Below, one piece after another: positions 17,296-26,902 of a stretch of DNA of 64,000 bases (the stretch's first letter is position 1; each line of letters opens with the position of its first letter). Location: NCBI GenBank assembly GCA_900316105.1, contig ONBR01000009.1:1-64000 (forward strand), in the 5' to 3' direction. This DNA comes from an uncultured Olsenella sp. (GTDB taxonomy: Bacteria; Actinomycetota; Coriobacteriia; Coriobacteriales; Atopobiaceae). Under the pieces are notes generated by a model. That model was given only the letters and a program-made list of their open reading frames with translations. It did no database searches and was not told the DNA's origin. The position numbers and the translations under genes were made by a program.

Positions 17296-18927
17296 ATGGC
17301 CAGTCAACAGAAGGTCGTACTTGCGCACGCACTGAACTCGAGCATCTCCCGCAGGTCCTTCCTAAGGGGCGCCCTGGGTGCAGCGGTAGCCGCAGCCAGT
17401 GCTGGAGCGCTCGCCGGATGCGGTGGCGCAGGCGATGAGGGCGGTGCCACCTCCGACCAGAACGTCATCCGCTTTGGCGTAGCCAACCCCAAGGCCTCCT
17501 TCGACACCCAGACGACCTCAAACTCCTGGGGCGCCTCCGAGAACATCTGCGACACCCTGGTGGAGCTGGACCCCGAGACCAAGGAGCTCAAGCCCCTCCT
17601 GCTCACCCAGCTGCCCACTGTCTCCCCCGACGGCCTCACCTATGACTTCGAGCTCAAGAGCGGCGTGAAGTTCCACGACGGTAGCGAGCTCACCGCCAAG
17701 GACGTCCAGTTCACCCTGACTCGCGTCCTGGCCAAGCAGGCCGAGGCCGATGGCTACGACAAGATCAAGGGTGGCAAGGCAGTCGTCGACGGCACCGCAA
17801 AGGAGCTTGAGGGCTTCGAGGTAAAGGACGACACCCACTTCACCGTCACCCTGGAGGAGCCCTTCTCGTCCTTCACCTACTACCTGGCCCAGTTCTACGC
17901 CTCCATTTACCCCCAGAAGGCATGCGAGGCGGCTGGCGACGACTGGGGCAACGGCACCAACTTCATCGGTTGCGGCCCCTACAAGCTGGAGTCCAACGAC
18001 GAGAACACCGAGGTCGTCCTCACTGCCTTCGAGGACTATCACAACGGCAAGCCCGCCATCGAGAAGGTGGAGGTCCACTACATCGACGACGGCAACACCC
18101 GCATGATGAACTACAAGAACGGCGACATCGACATCTGCTTCCTGGACACCTCCCTGCTCGACCAGTACAAGGCCGACGACGAGGTCAAGGACCGCATCGT
18201 CTACTACACCCCCGCCGCCACCCAGTTCCTCAACATCAACCTCAACGAGCCCACCTTCAAGGACCCCCGCGTCCGCGAGGCCCTCTCCCTGGCCATCAAC
18301 CGCAAGGAGCTCTGCGAGACGGTTCTCTCCGGCGCGGCAAAGCCCTGCTCCGGCTTCATCCCCGACTCCGAGACAGGCTTCGACGAGGCCAACAAGGACA
18401 AGGTCCTGGAGTATGACCCCGAGAAGGCAAAGAAACTCCTGGAGGAGGCCGGCGCCACCAACATCAATCTGACCGCCCAGGTCCGCGCCCAGGACCAGAA
18501 CGTGATGGTCGCCATCCAGCACTACTGGGAGCAGGTGGGCGTCCACATCAGCGTCGAGGTCATCGATGCCGGCCTCTGGCGCGAGTCCCGTGCCAACGGC
18601 TCCCTGGTCCTGTCCCTGGTCACCTGGTCCACCCTGTCCTTCGTGGGCATCGAGCACATGGGCTCCTACTTCCGCAGCGACAAGGCCTCCCAGAAGAGCT
18701 CCTTCTACAACAGCCCCGAGTTCGACGCCGCCATGGACGCAGCCCGTGCAGCCACCGACCCCGCCGAGCAGAAGGCCAACACGATCAAGGCCGACAACCA
18801 GCTGGTCCGCAAGGACTTCGGCACCATCCCCGTCGACTGGCCCCAGAACCCCTACGTCCTGCGCGAGGGCTTCGAGGGACTCCAGCTCCTGGTAGACCCC
18901 CACTTCAAGACCGCCAAGAAAGCCTAA
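17296..18927 (+). CDS. Oligopeptide ABC transporter substrate-binding lipoprotein
   Basis: A 543-residue SBP family 5 (OppA/DppA type) protein. The N-terminus carries a twin-arginine motif ISRRSFLRGALGAAV and lipobox ALAGC, so it should be Tat-exported and anchored outside the membrane. Family marks are LSGVKFHDGSELTAKDVQFTLTR-like wording (KSGVKFHDGSELTAKDV), GCGPYKLESND and PRVREALSLAINRKELC. ATG 17296 follows AAAGGA; an in-frame upstream ATG at 17236 lacks a ribosome binding site. It is transcribed alone, towards the opp operon, and ends in a strong terminator. It probably supplies peptides to the OppBCDF permease as an alternative receptor. Confidence 0.93.
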   Translation: MASQQKVVLAHALNSSISRRSFLRGALGAAVAAASAGALAGCGGAGDEGGATSDQNVIRFGVANPKASFDTQTTSNSWGASENICDTLVELDPETKELKPLLLTQLPTVSPDGLTYDFELKSGVKFHDGSELTAKDVQFTLTRVLAKQAEADGYDKIKGGKAVVDGTAKELEGFEVKDDTHFTVTLEEPFSSFTYYLAQFYASIYPQKACEAAGDDWGNGTNFIGCGPYKLESNDENTEVVLTAFEDYHNGKPAIEKVEVHYIDDGNTRMMNYKNGDIDICFLDTSLLDQYKADDEVKDRIVYYTPAATQFLNINLNEPTFKDPRVREALSLAINRKELCETVLSGAAKPCSGFIPDSETGFDEANKDKVLEYDPEKAKKLLEEAGATNINLTAQVRAQDQNVMVAIQHYWEQVGVHISVEVIDAGLWRESRANGSLVLSLVTWSTLSFVGIEHMGSYFRSDKASQKSSFYNSPEFDAAMDAARAATDPAEQKANTIKADNQLVRKDFGTIPVDWPQNPYVLREGFEGLQLLVDPHFKTAKKA

Positions 18928-19014
18928 TCTCTAGTACCAGGAACAAGGGAGGCCCTTCCACCCATATCCCCTTTTTCAGGTGGAAGCCCCCCAGCACGAC
19001 AAATGCCCCCAATC

Positions 19015-19053
19015 AGAACGGGGAGGCTCCCAACGAGCCTCCCCGTTCTTTTT
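19015..19053 (+). terminator. Intrinsic terminator after the binding-protein gene
   Basis: A 15-bp perfect stem (AGAACGGGGAGGCTC at 19015-19029 with its complement at 19035-19049) and loop CCAAC are followed by TTTTT. Confidence 0.9.
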
Positions 19054-19203
19054 GTATCCCCAGGGGATGCCCGGGCCCCATGAGCTGCCCCTGGCAAGTC
19101 CCACGCCCGCCAGCCCTCCGAGACGAAGCAGCAGGCGATGCCCAGATGGACATCACCTGCTGAAAATGAATCCATGACGTCAGTCTCCTCAACCGAAAGG
19201 AGA

Positions 19204-19290
19204 GCCCTCCCGACCTTTCGTCCAAGCACAGTTCCGCAGGGCGCCCTTAGCGCGAGGATGTTTGAGCATTGGATGAAAGGTCGGGAGGGC
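19204..19290. repeat. Conserved-core hairpin repeat, copy A
   Basis: A 22-bp inverted repeat with one mismatch (19204-19225 and 19269-19290) encloses a 43-nt loop holding GCACAGTTC and GTTTGAGCA. The same loop words occur at 51577-51652 in a hairpin whose outer stem has a different sequence. The 395-bp gap 18928-19322 contains no gene besides this and the terminator. Confidence 0.7.
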
Positions 19291-19322
19291 CCGTCCCTCA
19301 GGTCAGTAGTCTGCCGCCGAGC

Positions 19323-20351
19323 CTACAGTTTCAAAGGCACGAGCTTCTTTTCGGCGTCAGTCAATGCCTTGTCGAAGAGGTGGCAGGCGCACAGGTGTCC
19401 CGGCGTGATCTCGCGGAGCTCGGGGACCCGCTCCTTGCAGACCGCCATGGCCTTGGGGCACCGGGTATGGAAGCAGCAGCCCGTTGGCGGGTTGGTGGGA
19501 CTGGGAACGTCGCCCTCGAGGACCTTCTTGTCCTGGATGCGCTCGTGGCCGATCCGGGGAATCACGTTCAGGAGGGCCTGGGTGTAGGGATGGAGGGGGT
19601 GGTCGTAGAGGTCGTCGGTGGGGGCAACCTCCATCTCGTGACCCAGGTACATGACCATGACCCGGTCGGAGATGTGCTTGACCACCGAGAGGTCGTGGCT
19701 GATGAAGATGTAGGACAGGCCGAACTCCTTCTGGAGCTTCTCCAAAAGGTTGATGACCTTGGCCTGAACCGACACGTCCAGGGCCGAGACGGGCTCGTCG
19801 CAGACGACGATCTCGGGTTCCAGAACGATGGCCCGGGCAATGCCAATCCTCTGCCGCTGCCCGCCCGAGAACTCGTGGGGATAGCGGTACTTGAAGACAA
19901 GGTCCAGGCCCACGGCCTCCATGATTTTCTCGACCCGGGCATCGCGCTCCTCACGGGTCTTGTAGGTGTGGGCGATGTCGATGGGCTCGGCGATGATGTC
20001 GGCCACCGTCATACGGGGGTTGAGGGAGCTGTAGGGGTCCTGGAAGATGAGCTTCATCTTTTGGCGGGCACGGGTGAGCTCGGCTCCCTTGAGGGCCGTG
20101 AAGTCCTGTCCGTCCAGATAGACCTTGCCCTCGGTGGGCTCGGTCAGGCGCAGGATGCACTTGCCGGTCGTGGACTTGCCGCAGCCGGACTCGCCCACGA
20201 TCGCAAAGGTCTCGCCCCGGTGGAGCTCGAATGAGACGTCTTCCACGGCGTGGACGAAGTTCTTTGCGCGACCCATGATGCCGCTCTTGATGGGATAGTG
20301 CTTGGTCAGGTGGTCGACCTTGAGGACCACGTCGTTCTTCTGGTCTGCCAT
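19323..20351 (-). CDS. oppF: Oligopeptide ABC transporter ATPase OppF
   Basis: OppF (342 aa) is one of the two ATPases that power peptide import. It has Walker [10 protein letters not shown]-loop [11 protein letters not shown], signature [14 protein letters not shown], Walker [12 protein letters not shown] and H-loop FISHDL, followed by the C-terminal oligopeptide-ATPase extension with conserved cysteines ([16 protein letters not shown]) that bind an Fe-S cluster in some relatives. It is the last gene of the oppABCDF cluster, 3 bp after oppD. Confidence 0.95.
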   Translation of the reverse strand: MADQKNDVVLKVDHLTKHYPIKSGIMGRAKNFVHAVEDVSFELHRGETFAIVGESGCGKSTTGKCILRLTEPTEGKVYLDGQDFTALKGAELTRARQKMKLIFQDPYSSLNPRMTVADIIAEPIDIAHTYKTREERDARVEKIMEAVGLDLVFKYRYPHEFSGGQRQRIGIARAIVLEPEIVVCDEPVSALDVSVQAKVINLLEKLQKEFGLSYIFISHDLSVVKHISDRVMVMYLGHEMEVAPTDDLYDHPLHPYTQALLNVIPRIGHERIQDKKVLEGDVPSPTNPPTGCCFHTRCPKAMAVCKERVPELREITPGHLCACHLFDKALTDAEKKLVPLKL

Positions 20352-20354
20352 GGG

Positions 20355-21419
20355 CTACTCACCCCATTCCTTGGTGTACTTCCAGCAGGCCGCCCTGTGG
20401 TTCTCGTTTCCGTCGATGGCAGCCAGGTCAGGCACCCGCTGACGACAGATCTCCTTGGCAAAGGGGCAACGCGGGTGGAAGGGGCAACCGCTGGGCATTT
20501 CCGACAGCATGGGAACATTGCCGGGAATGGCATAGAGGGTGTCCTTGGACCCGTCCAGACTGGGGATGGAGTCGATGAGGCCCCTTGTGTAGGGATGTTT
20601 GGGATTGGTGAAGAGTTCGGCCGAGACCGTGTACTCCACCTTGTGGCCGGCATACATGACCAGGACCCAATCGGCCATCTCGGACACGACGCCCATGTCG
20701 TGGGTGATCAGCATGACCGCCGTGCCCAGCTCCTGCTTCATCTTGTCGATGAGCTGGAGAATCTGGGCCTGGATAGTCACGTCCAGGGCGGTGGTGGGCT
20801 CGTCGCAGATCAGAAGGCCGGGCTGGCAGGCCAGTGCCATGGCGATCATGACACGCTGACGCATGCCGCCGGAAAGCTCGTGGGGATAGGACTTGAAGAC
20901 CTTCTCGGGGGCGGGGATGCCCACCAGCTTGATCATGTCCAGGGCCCGCTTGCTGGCCTCGTCCTTGGGCATGTCCGGATTGTGGACCAGGATGCCCTCA
21001 CGGATCTGCTTGCCCGCGGTCATAACCGGGTTCAGGGAGGTCATGGGCTCCTGGAAGATCATGCCCATCTTGGACCCACGGTACCCCCTCATTTCGTCGC
21101 GAGAGAGCTGGGCCAGATCAGTACCATCGAAGTAGATGTGGCCACCGGTGATTTTTGCGGGGGGCTGGGGCAAAAGGCCCATGATGGACAGGGCCGTCAT
21201 GGACTTGCCGCAGCCAGACTCCCCCACCACGGCAAGGGTTTCACCCTTGCGCATCACGAAGGAGAGGTCCGTGATGGCCGGCAGGTCGCCGTCCTCGGTG
21301 AAGAGTGTCACGTCCAGGTTCTGGACGTCCAGGAGGACCTCCTTCTGTGCCTCCTCCGCCAGTGCCTCGGCGGCAAGTCTCTTGCCCTCCTCGCGGCTGA
21401 CGCTGATGTTCTTTACCAC
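20355..21419 (-). CDS. oppD: Oligopeptide ABC transporter ATPase OppD
   Basis: OppD (354 aa) pairs with OppF. Motifs: Walker [20 protein letters not shown], signature [16 protein letters not shown], Walker [13 protein letters not shown]-loop LITHDMG and the C-terminal cysteine motif [16 protein letters not shown]. An N-terminal extension of about 25 charged residues ([18 protein letters not shown]) is unusual and may be dispensable. It lies between oppC and oppF with short gaps, so one transcript is likely. Confidence 0.95.
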   Translation of the reverse strand: MVKNISVSREEGKRLAAEALAEEAQKEVLLDVQNLDVTLFTEDGDLPAITDLSFVMRKGETLAVVGESGCGKSMTALSIMGLLPQPPAKITGGHIYFDGTDLAQLSRDEMRGYRGSKMGMIFQEPMTSLNPVMTAGKQIREGILVHNPDMPKDEASKRALDMIKLVGIPAPEKVFKSYPHELSGGMRQRVMIAMALACQPGLLICDEPTTALDVTIQAQILQLIDKMKQELGTAVMLITHDMGVVSEMADWVLVMYAGHKVEYTVSAELFTNPKHPYTRGLIDSIPSLDGSKDTLYAIPGNVPMLSEMPSGCPFHPRCPFAKEICRQRVPDLAAIDGNENHRAACWKYTKEWGE

Positions 21420-21434
21420 GTTACTCTCGCCTCC

Positions 21435-22391
21435 TTAGGAGCGCATCTTCGGGTCGAGTGCGTCGCGCAGCGAGTCACCCAGCATGTTGAAGGCCATGAC
21501 GGTGATGATGATGGCGATGCCGGGGATTACGCTGTAGTAGGTGTTGGACTGGATGTAGGGCTGGGAGGCCGAAATCATCTGGCCCCAGGAGGCCATGGGG
21601 GGCTGGACTCCCAGACCCAGGAAGGACAGGGAGGCCTCGGACAGGATGGCGTTGGGGATGCCCAGGGTGGAGACCACGATCAGGGTGGAGATCGTGTTGG
21701 GCAGGAGGTGCTTCATGATAATCCGCCAGGTGGAGCCGCCCGAGAGGATGCAGGACTGGATGTACTCCGACCCCTTGAGCCTCATGACGTCGCCGCGAAT
21801 CAGGCGGGCGGTGGAGGTCCACATTAGGAGGCCCAGGGCGACGTAGAGGTTGATCAGGCCCGGTCCTAGAACGAACATGACCACGATAGCAAAGAGGAGG
21901 AATGGGAAGCTGGAGAAGACCTGGATGACGAAGGAGATGACCGCGTCTACCTTGCCACCGAAGTAGCCAGCCAGGACTCCCATTAGGAAGCCGAAGACCA
22001 GGGCGATGATCTGGGAGACGACGCCCACCGAGAGGGAGATCCGACACCCGAAGATGACCCGGGAGAGAATGTCGCGGCCAAACTCGTCGGTGCCAAAGAG
22101 GTGCTCGGAGCTTGGCGCCTTGAGCATGTCGCCCAGGGACTGAGCATCGGGGTCATAGGGGGCAAGGACCGGGGCCAGCAAGGCGATCAGTACCAGGACG
22201 CCCACGATGACCAGGCAGGTCACGCCCACCTTGTCCTTCTTGAAGATGTTCCAGGAGACGGCCCAGTAGCTGGAGGCCCGCTTCTTGCCGGTGCTGGCCT
22301 GCTCGGCCTCCTGGGCCTTGGCGGCCTCGGTGGCCACCCGCTCGGTGTCCTTGACCTTCTGAGAGTTCTTGTCGCTCGAGAGCAGTGCCAT
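21435..22391 (-). CDS. oppC: Oligopeptide ABC transporter permease OppC
   Basis: OppC (318 aa) is an integral membrane permease with about six helices: one near residues 50-75 (VGVTCLVIVGVLVLIALLAPVL) and five in the BPD_transp_1 domain. The EAA loop is seen as EYIQSCILSGGSTWRIIMKHLLPN, which contacts the ATPases, and the tail MLGDSLRDALDPKMRS is typical of DppC/OppC. A charged 40-residue cytoplasmic N-terminus precedes the first helix. The start overlaps the oppB stop by one base. Confidence 0.95.
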   Translation of the reverse strand: MALLSSDKNSQKVKDTERVATEAAKAQEAEQASTGKKRASSYWAVSWNIFKKDKVGVTCLVIVGVLVLIALLAPVLAPYDPDAQSLGDMLKAPSSEHLFGTDEFGRDILSRVIFGCRISLSVGVVSQIIALVFGFLMGVLAGYFGGKVDAVISFVIQVFSSFPFLLFAIVVMFVLGPGLINLYVALGLLMWTSTARLIRGDVMRLKGSEYIQSCILSGGSTWRIIMKHLLPNTISTLIVVSTLGIPNAILSEASLSFLGLGVQPPMASWGQMISASQPYIQSNTYYSVIPGIAIIITVMAFNMLGDSLRDALDPKMRS

Positions 22392-23326
22392 TATTCCTCA
22401 GACCCCCCTCCGAGTCGGATGCGCGGATCGACGACGGCGTAGAGGATGTCCACGACCAGGTAGACCACGACGCAGATGAGTGCGATGTACATGACCCCGC
22501 CCTCGATGAGGGGAAGGTCGCGCGCGTTGATGGCGTCCAGGAGGAGCTTGCCCATGCCCGGCAGGGCGAAGACGGACTCGATCAGGATGGAGCCCGTGAA
22601 GATGTCGCCCAGCTGGGTGCCCGCGATGGTGATGATGGGAATCAGGGCGTTCCGGAGTCCATGGACCATGACGATGGGCCAGCGCTTGAGGCCCTTTGCC
22701 TCGGCCGTCCGCATATAGTCCTGGTTGAGGACGTCCAGCATGGAGGTACGGGTCACGCGGGCGATGGAGGCGGCGTAGCGGGTGCCCAGGGCTATGGTGG
22801 GCAGGACGAAGGCCGCGGCCGTCTTTATGCCCGAGAGCGGGAACCACTTGAGCTTGAGGGCAAAGATGATCTGGATGATGATGGCCACCCAGAAGGCAGG
22901 TGCCGATATGCCAAAGATGGAGAGTGCCATGAGGAACCGGTCCACCCACTTGCCGTGGTAGACGGCCGAGATTATGCCCACCACCAGGCCGATGGCCAAG
23001 GCAAAGAGGTAGGCGAAGCCTGCCAGCCGGGCCGTGACGGCAAAGGCCTTGCCCATGAGCATGGTGACGCTCTTGTTCTGGGTATAGGAGGTGCCAAAGT
23101 CACCGTGGATCATGTTGCCAAACCAAGTGGCATACTGCTCGGGCACCGGCCTATCCAGGCCCATGGTGTGGCGGACCTGCTGGACGGTGCTTTCGTCGGC
23201 CATGTCGCCCATCATGACGCGGACGGGGTCGCCCGGCACGATGTTGAGGACGAAGAAGGTGATGGCGGAGATACACACAATGACACCAATCGCCTGCAGG
23301 ATCCTCTTGATAAGGAAATCCCTCAT
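22391..23326 (-). CDS. oppB: Oligopeptide ABC transporter permease OppB
   Basis: OppB (311 aa) begins MRDFLIKRILQAIGVIVCISAITFFVLNIVPGDPVRVMMG, shown here as known family layout: first helix, then the PGDP motif. The EAA loop reads DYMRTAEAKGLKRWPIVMVHGL and the C-terminus YAVVDPRIRLGGG is characteristic. I set the start at ATG 23326, which has AGGAG seven bases upstream; the open frame continues further up without a ribosome binding site. It is the first permease gene after oppA, with a gap of 160 bp. Confidence 0.95.
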   Translation of the reverse strand: MRDFLIKRILQAIGVIVCISAITFFVLNIVPGDPVRVMMGDMADESTVQQVRHTMGLDRPVPEQYATWFGNMIHGDFGTSYTQNKSVTMLMGKAFAVTARLAGFAYLFALAIGLVVGIISAVYHGKWVDRFLMALSIFGISAPAFWVAIIIQIIFALKLKWFPLSGIKTAAAFVLPTIALGTRYAASIARVTRTSMLDVLNQDYMRTAEAKGLKRWPIVMVHGLRNALIPIITIAGTQLGDIFTGSILIESVFALPGMGKLLLDAINARDLPLIEGGVMYIALICVVVYLVVDILYAVVDPRIRLGGGSEE

Positions 23327-23486
23327 GCAGCCACTCCTCTCTCGACATTCAGTGGTAGTGAAGGAGAAACGCCTGTATCCAATGCAAAGGATAGGGGCAC
23401 CGCCACTAGGACAGTGCCCCAAGTCTTAGGTTCTTCTGAAATCGTAACATCGCTTTCGAGGAACGCAGACTACGTACGGACTGACC

Positions 23487-25118
23487 CTACTCCTCGGGCT
23501 TGTAGTCCTCCTTGGAGGGGTCGATGTCGACGTCGATCATGTGGTAGATCAGGTTGCCCACCTTGGCGTTGAGGACGTAGTCCTTGGCAAGCAGGACGTT
23601 CTTGGGCCAATACAGCGGCAGGGTGGCGTAGTCGGTGCGGGTCAGGATGTTGTCGGCCTGCTTGTAGAGGTCGGCACGCTTGGAGGAATCCTGCTCGATG
23701 CGGGCCTCGGAGACCAGCTTGTCGAACTCCGGGTTGTTGTAGAAGGACGATTTCTTAGCCGCGTTCTCGCTGTAGAAGTAGGTGTACATGTGGTTGTCGG
23801 CATCGGCGTAGAGGGGGAACCAGCCAAGGGCAGTGATCTCAAGGTTGCCCGCTGCCCAGTCACTCTGCCAGACACCGTTGTCCTCCGTCGTGAGCTCCAG
23901 CTTGACACCGATGGCGTCCCAGTAGCTCTGGACGGCGGTCAGCTGCTTCTCGTTGATGCCGCTGCGGACCTTGGCCGAGAGGGTCAGGTTGGAGACGCCG
24001 GCCTCGGACAGGAGCTGCTTGGCCTTGTCGGGGTTGTACTCGAAGGCAGGGGCATCCTTGTCGTAGCCCGGAGTCGCAGGAGCAAGCCAACCAGAGGGGA
24101 CCTCGCCCAGGCCGCCGGCGATGGAGTCGATGAGCTCCTGGCGGTTGATGGCGAGCGACAGGGCCTGGCGGACGCGGACGTCCTTGAGCTTCTCGGAGTT
24201 GAGGTTGAGGTTGACGAACTGAACGCCCAGGGTCTGGTAGGGCTTCAGGAGGTCCTTGACGTCAGGATCGTCCTTGTACTGGTTGTAGAGGGAGGCGTCC
24301 AGGTCGCAGTAGTCGATGTCACCGTTCTTGAAGTTCATGATCTTGGTGTTGTTGTCATCGATGAACTTGTAGACCAGCTTGTCCAGGGCAGGCTCGCCGT
24401 CGTGGTAGTCGGCGAACTTCTCCAGCACGACCTCGGTGGTGTCGTCGTTGGAGACGACCTTGTACTTGCCGGTGCCGATGCAGTCGGTGCCGGTGCCCCA
24501 CTTGTCGCCAGCCTTCTCGCAGGCATCCTTGGGGAAGATCTGGGCATAGGAGATGCCCAGATTGTTGACGAAGACGGCCATGGGGTCGGTCAGGGTGAAG
24601 GTGAAGTGGGTGTCGTCCTCGACGGTCAGGCCCTCAAGCTCCGTAGCGGTGCCGGCCAGCATCTCCTTGGCGCCCTTGATCTTGTCGTACATGTAGGTGG
24701 ACTTGGCGCCAGTCGCGGGTGTGAACATGCGCTCGAAGGTGAACTTGACGTCCTTGGCCGTCAGGGTGCTACCGTCGTGGAACTTGATGCCGTCCTTGAG
24801 GGTGCAGTGGAGGGTCACGCCATCAGACTCGAAGTGGGGAATCTCGGTCAGGAGGACGGGCACGAGCTCGTTGTCCTCGGTCCAGCGCAGGGGCGCCTCA
24901 AAGATGGACTCGGAGACGGAGGAAGCCTTGGAGTCCGTGGACTTCTGCATGTCCAGGCCCGTCTTCGAGTTGGCCTGACCAAAGCGGAGAATCTTCTTGG
25001 AGCTGGTGCCAGAGGAAGCGGCGTCGGAACCACCGCAGGCGGTGAGGGCGCTAGCGGCCACACCAGAGCCGGCCAGGGCCATACCCTTGAGGAAACTACG
25101 ACGGGAAAGCGTGCTCAT
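23487..25118 (-). CDS. oppA: Oligopeptide-binding lipoprotein OppA
   Basis: A 543-residue SBP family 5 protein with a Tat-type signal (LSRRSFLKGMALAGSG) and lipobox ALTAC. Family marks: KDGIKFHDGSTLTAKDVKFTFER-type segment (FHDGSTLTAKDV), IGTGKYKVVSND, DVRVRQALSLAINRQELID. It resembles the binding protein at 17296 in length and layout (both 543 aa) but is clearly diverged, so the two are likely ancient paralogues with different peptide ranges. AAAGGA lies 7 nt before the ATG. It heads the oppABCDF operon. Confidence 0.95.
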   Translation of the reverse strand: MSTLSRRSFLKGMALAGSGVAASALTACGGSDAASSGTSSKKILRFGQANSKTGLDMQKSTDSKASSVSESIFEAPLRWTEDNELVPVLLTEIPHFESDGVTLHCTLKDGIKFHDGSTLTAKDVKFTFERMFTPATGAKSTYMYDKIKGAKEMLAGTATELEGLTVEDDTHFTFTLTDPMAVFVNNLGISYAQIFPKDACEKAGDKWGTGTDCIGTGKYKVVSNDDTTEVVLEKFADYHDGEPALDKLVYKFIDDNNTKIMNFKNGDIDYCDLDASLYNQYKDDPDVKDLLKPYQTLGVQFVNLNLNSEKLKDVRVRQALSLAINRQELIDSIAGGLGEVPSGWLAPATPGYDKDAPAFEYNPDKAKQLLSEAGVSNLTLSAKVRSGINEKQLTAVQSYWDAIGVKLELTTEDNGVWQSDWAAGNLEITALGWFPLYADADNHMYTYFYSENAAKKSSFYNNPEFDKLVSEARIEQDSSKRADLYKQADNILTRTDYATLPLYWPKNVLLAKDYVLNAKVGNLIYHMIDVDIDPSKEDYKPEE

Positions 25119-25200
25119 GTAGAAGTCCTTTCGATTGGAGGAACAAAGACGGTGTGTCTAGCCAAGCGCGCACAACAAATAAGGAACGGGAAATACTATT

Positions 25201-25255
25201 GTCTTAAGACGGCGTTCAGTAAACTCACGAGGGTCATGCGTTACACAGTAGTAAC
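25201..25255. promoter_or_regulatory. Two palindromic sites upstream of oppA
   Basis: GTCTTAAGAC (25201-25210) is a perfect 10-bp palindrome, and GTTAC-N6-GTAAC (25240-25255) is an inverted repeat. Both lie 83-137 bp upstream of the oppA start, a plausible operator region. No regulator is identified. Confidence 0.3.
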
Positions 25256-25324
25256 CTAGGGAGTGGATGCGGCGGGTCTGTCGACCTCGGCAGACGCCCT
25301 AGCCGAGTCCCGCCAAGAAGAAGG

Positions 25325-25344
25325 GAGCCGCCCGAAGGCGGCTC
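25325..25344 (-). terminator. Terminator of rpsA
   Basis: GAGCCGCC and GGCGGCTC form an 8-bp stem around a 4-nt loop; on the minus strand CCTTCTTCTT follows. It begins 27 bp after the rpsA stop. Confidence 0.8.
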
Positions 25345-25370
25345 TCGTCAGTGCGATGAAGGGGAATCGG

Positions 25371-26537
25371 CTACTCTGCAGCCTCGTCCTTCTTTTCCTC
25401 CTCGCCCTCCAGGGGCTTGACCTCGACCTCGTAACCGAGGGTCTCGGCGGCAGACTTCATGGACAGGGAGATACGACGACGGTCGAGGTCGACCTCCATG
25501 ACCTTGACCTGCACCTTGTCGCCCACCTGGCAGACCTGAGCAGGCTGGTCGACGTGCTTGTTGGCCATCTCGGAGATGTGGACCAGGCCCTCGACGCCCT
25601 CGCCCAGGTCGACGAAAGCACCAAAGGTGACGAGCTTGGTGACGGTGCCCTCGACGATAGCGCCGGTGGGGTACTTCTTGACCAGGGTCTTCCAGGGATC
25701 CTCGGTGGTCTGCTTGAGGCCCAGGGAGATACGCTCGCGGTTGAGGTCGACATCCAGGACCTGCACCTCGACCTCCTGGCCGACCTTGACGACCTCGGAG
25801 GGGTGGTTGACGTGGTTCCAGGAGAGCTCGGAGATGTGGATCAGGCCGTCGATGCCACCGAGGTCGACGAAGGCGCCGAAGTCAACGATGGAGGAGACGG
25901 TGCCCTTGAGGCGCATGCCAGCCTTGAGCTTGGAGAGGATCTCCTGGCGCTCGGCCTTGCGTGCCTCCTCGAGGACGGCGCGACGGGACAGAACGACGTT
26001 GTTGCGGTTGCGATCCATCTCGATGACGCGAGCCTCGACACGGGTGCCCAGGTAGGCGTTGAGGTCCTTGACGCGACGAAGGTCGACGAGGGATGCGGGC
26101 AGGAAGCCGCGCAGGCCGATGTCGAGAATAAGGCCGCCCTTGACGACCTCGATGACCTCGCCCTCGACGGTCTCGCCGGACTGGTACTTCTCCTCGACAC
26201 GCTTCCAGGCACGCTCGTACTCGGCGCGACGCTTGGAGAGGATCAGGCGACCCTCCTTGTCCTCCTTGGTAATGACCTGAGCCTCGATCTGATCGCCCTT
26301 CTTGACGATGTCTTCGGGGTTGACGTCCTTGCGGATGGACAGCTCGTGCTGGGGAATGACGCCCTCAGACTTGTAGCCAATGTCAAGCAGAACCTCATCG
26401 TGCTCGATCTTGACGACAGTGCCGGTCACAAGATCGCCCTCATCGAAGTTGGTGATAGTACCATCGATGAGATTGTTCATCTCCTCTTCTGAAATGTCAT
26501 CCAGAGAAAAGATGGACGAGTTTTGAATCTCACTCAA
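25371..26537 (-). CDS. rpsA: 30S ribosomal protein S1
   Basis: S1 (388 aa) helps mRNA binding by the small ribosomal subunit. Four S1 RNA-binding repeats are visible: about residues 35-105 (GDLVTGTVVKIEHDEVLLDIGYKSEGVIP), 122-190 (GETVEGEVIEVVKGGLILDIGLRGFLPASLV), 208-275 (GTVSSIVDFGAFVDLGGIDGLIHISELSW) and 295-362 (GTVTKLVTFGAFVDLGEGVEGLVHISEM), as short excerpts of each. The tail is acidic (EGEEEKKDEAAE). The start appears to be TTG at 26537 with AAAGGGG upstream. Four repeats, not six, is usual in Actinobacteria. Confidence 0.96.
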   Translation of the reverse strand: MSEIQNSSIFSLDDISEEEMNNLIDGTITNFDEGDLVTGTVVKIEHDEVLLDIGYKSEGVIPQHELSIRKDVNPEDIVKKGDQIEAQVITKEDKEGRLILSKRRAEYERAWKRVEEKYQSGETVEGEVIEVVKGGLILDIGLRGFLPASLVDLRRVKDLNAYLGTRVEARVIEMDRNRNNVVLSRRAVLEEARKAERQEILSKLKAGMRLKGTVSSIVDFGAFVDLGGIDGLIHISELSWNHVNHPSEVVKVGQEVEVQVLDVDLNRERISLGLKQTTEDPWKTLVKKYPTGAIVEGTVTKLVTFGAFVDLGEGVEGLVHISEMANKHVDQPAQVCQVGDKVQVKVMEVDLDRRRISLSMKSAAETLGYEVEVKPLEGEEEKKDEAAE

Positions 26538-26902
26538 AGGTGGACCCCTTTCGGAAACGGGGCCCCGATCTACATGATCGCTGCCTAGGGCGCTCGGCTA
26601 CTGCGTTGCGCAATTGGAAACTTACATGCTCTCGGGGGCCAACAGATACAGTTGCATGGCATTTGCACATGCATTGAACAGAATACCTTTTGACTACTGT
26701 GCTTTTCAAGACTTTCACACAAGATTTCTATGGGCGGCTTGCCTGTCCACGACTTGGAAAACGTAATATTTACCTGCATGATAGAACAGTTGTTTGTTAT
26801 CATGTTCTGTAAGGAAAATCTGTGGGGTAGACCACAGAATCACAACACTACAATCGACAGTGTTCCGCGCTTCCGCTGCCACGATGTCCGAGGGGAGGTC
26901 CA
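26538..26902. other. Divergent intergenic region rpsA / HAD gene
   Basis: This 365-bp gap is AT-richer than its surroundings and must hold the rpsA promoter (minus) and that of the gene at 26903 (plus). Visible inverted repeats are TCTGTGG...CCACAGA (26819-26838) and AGAACA...TGTTCT (26783-26808). No RNA gene or ORF is supported. Confidence 0.5.

Noticed and set aside
19204-19290. Integron attC site
   Set aside because: The hairpin has long paired arms but lacks RYYYAAC/GTTRRRY core sites, and no integrase or cassette array is present.
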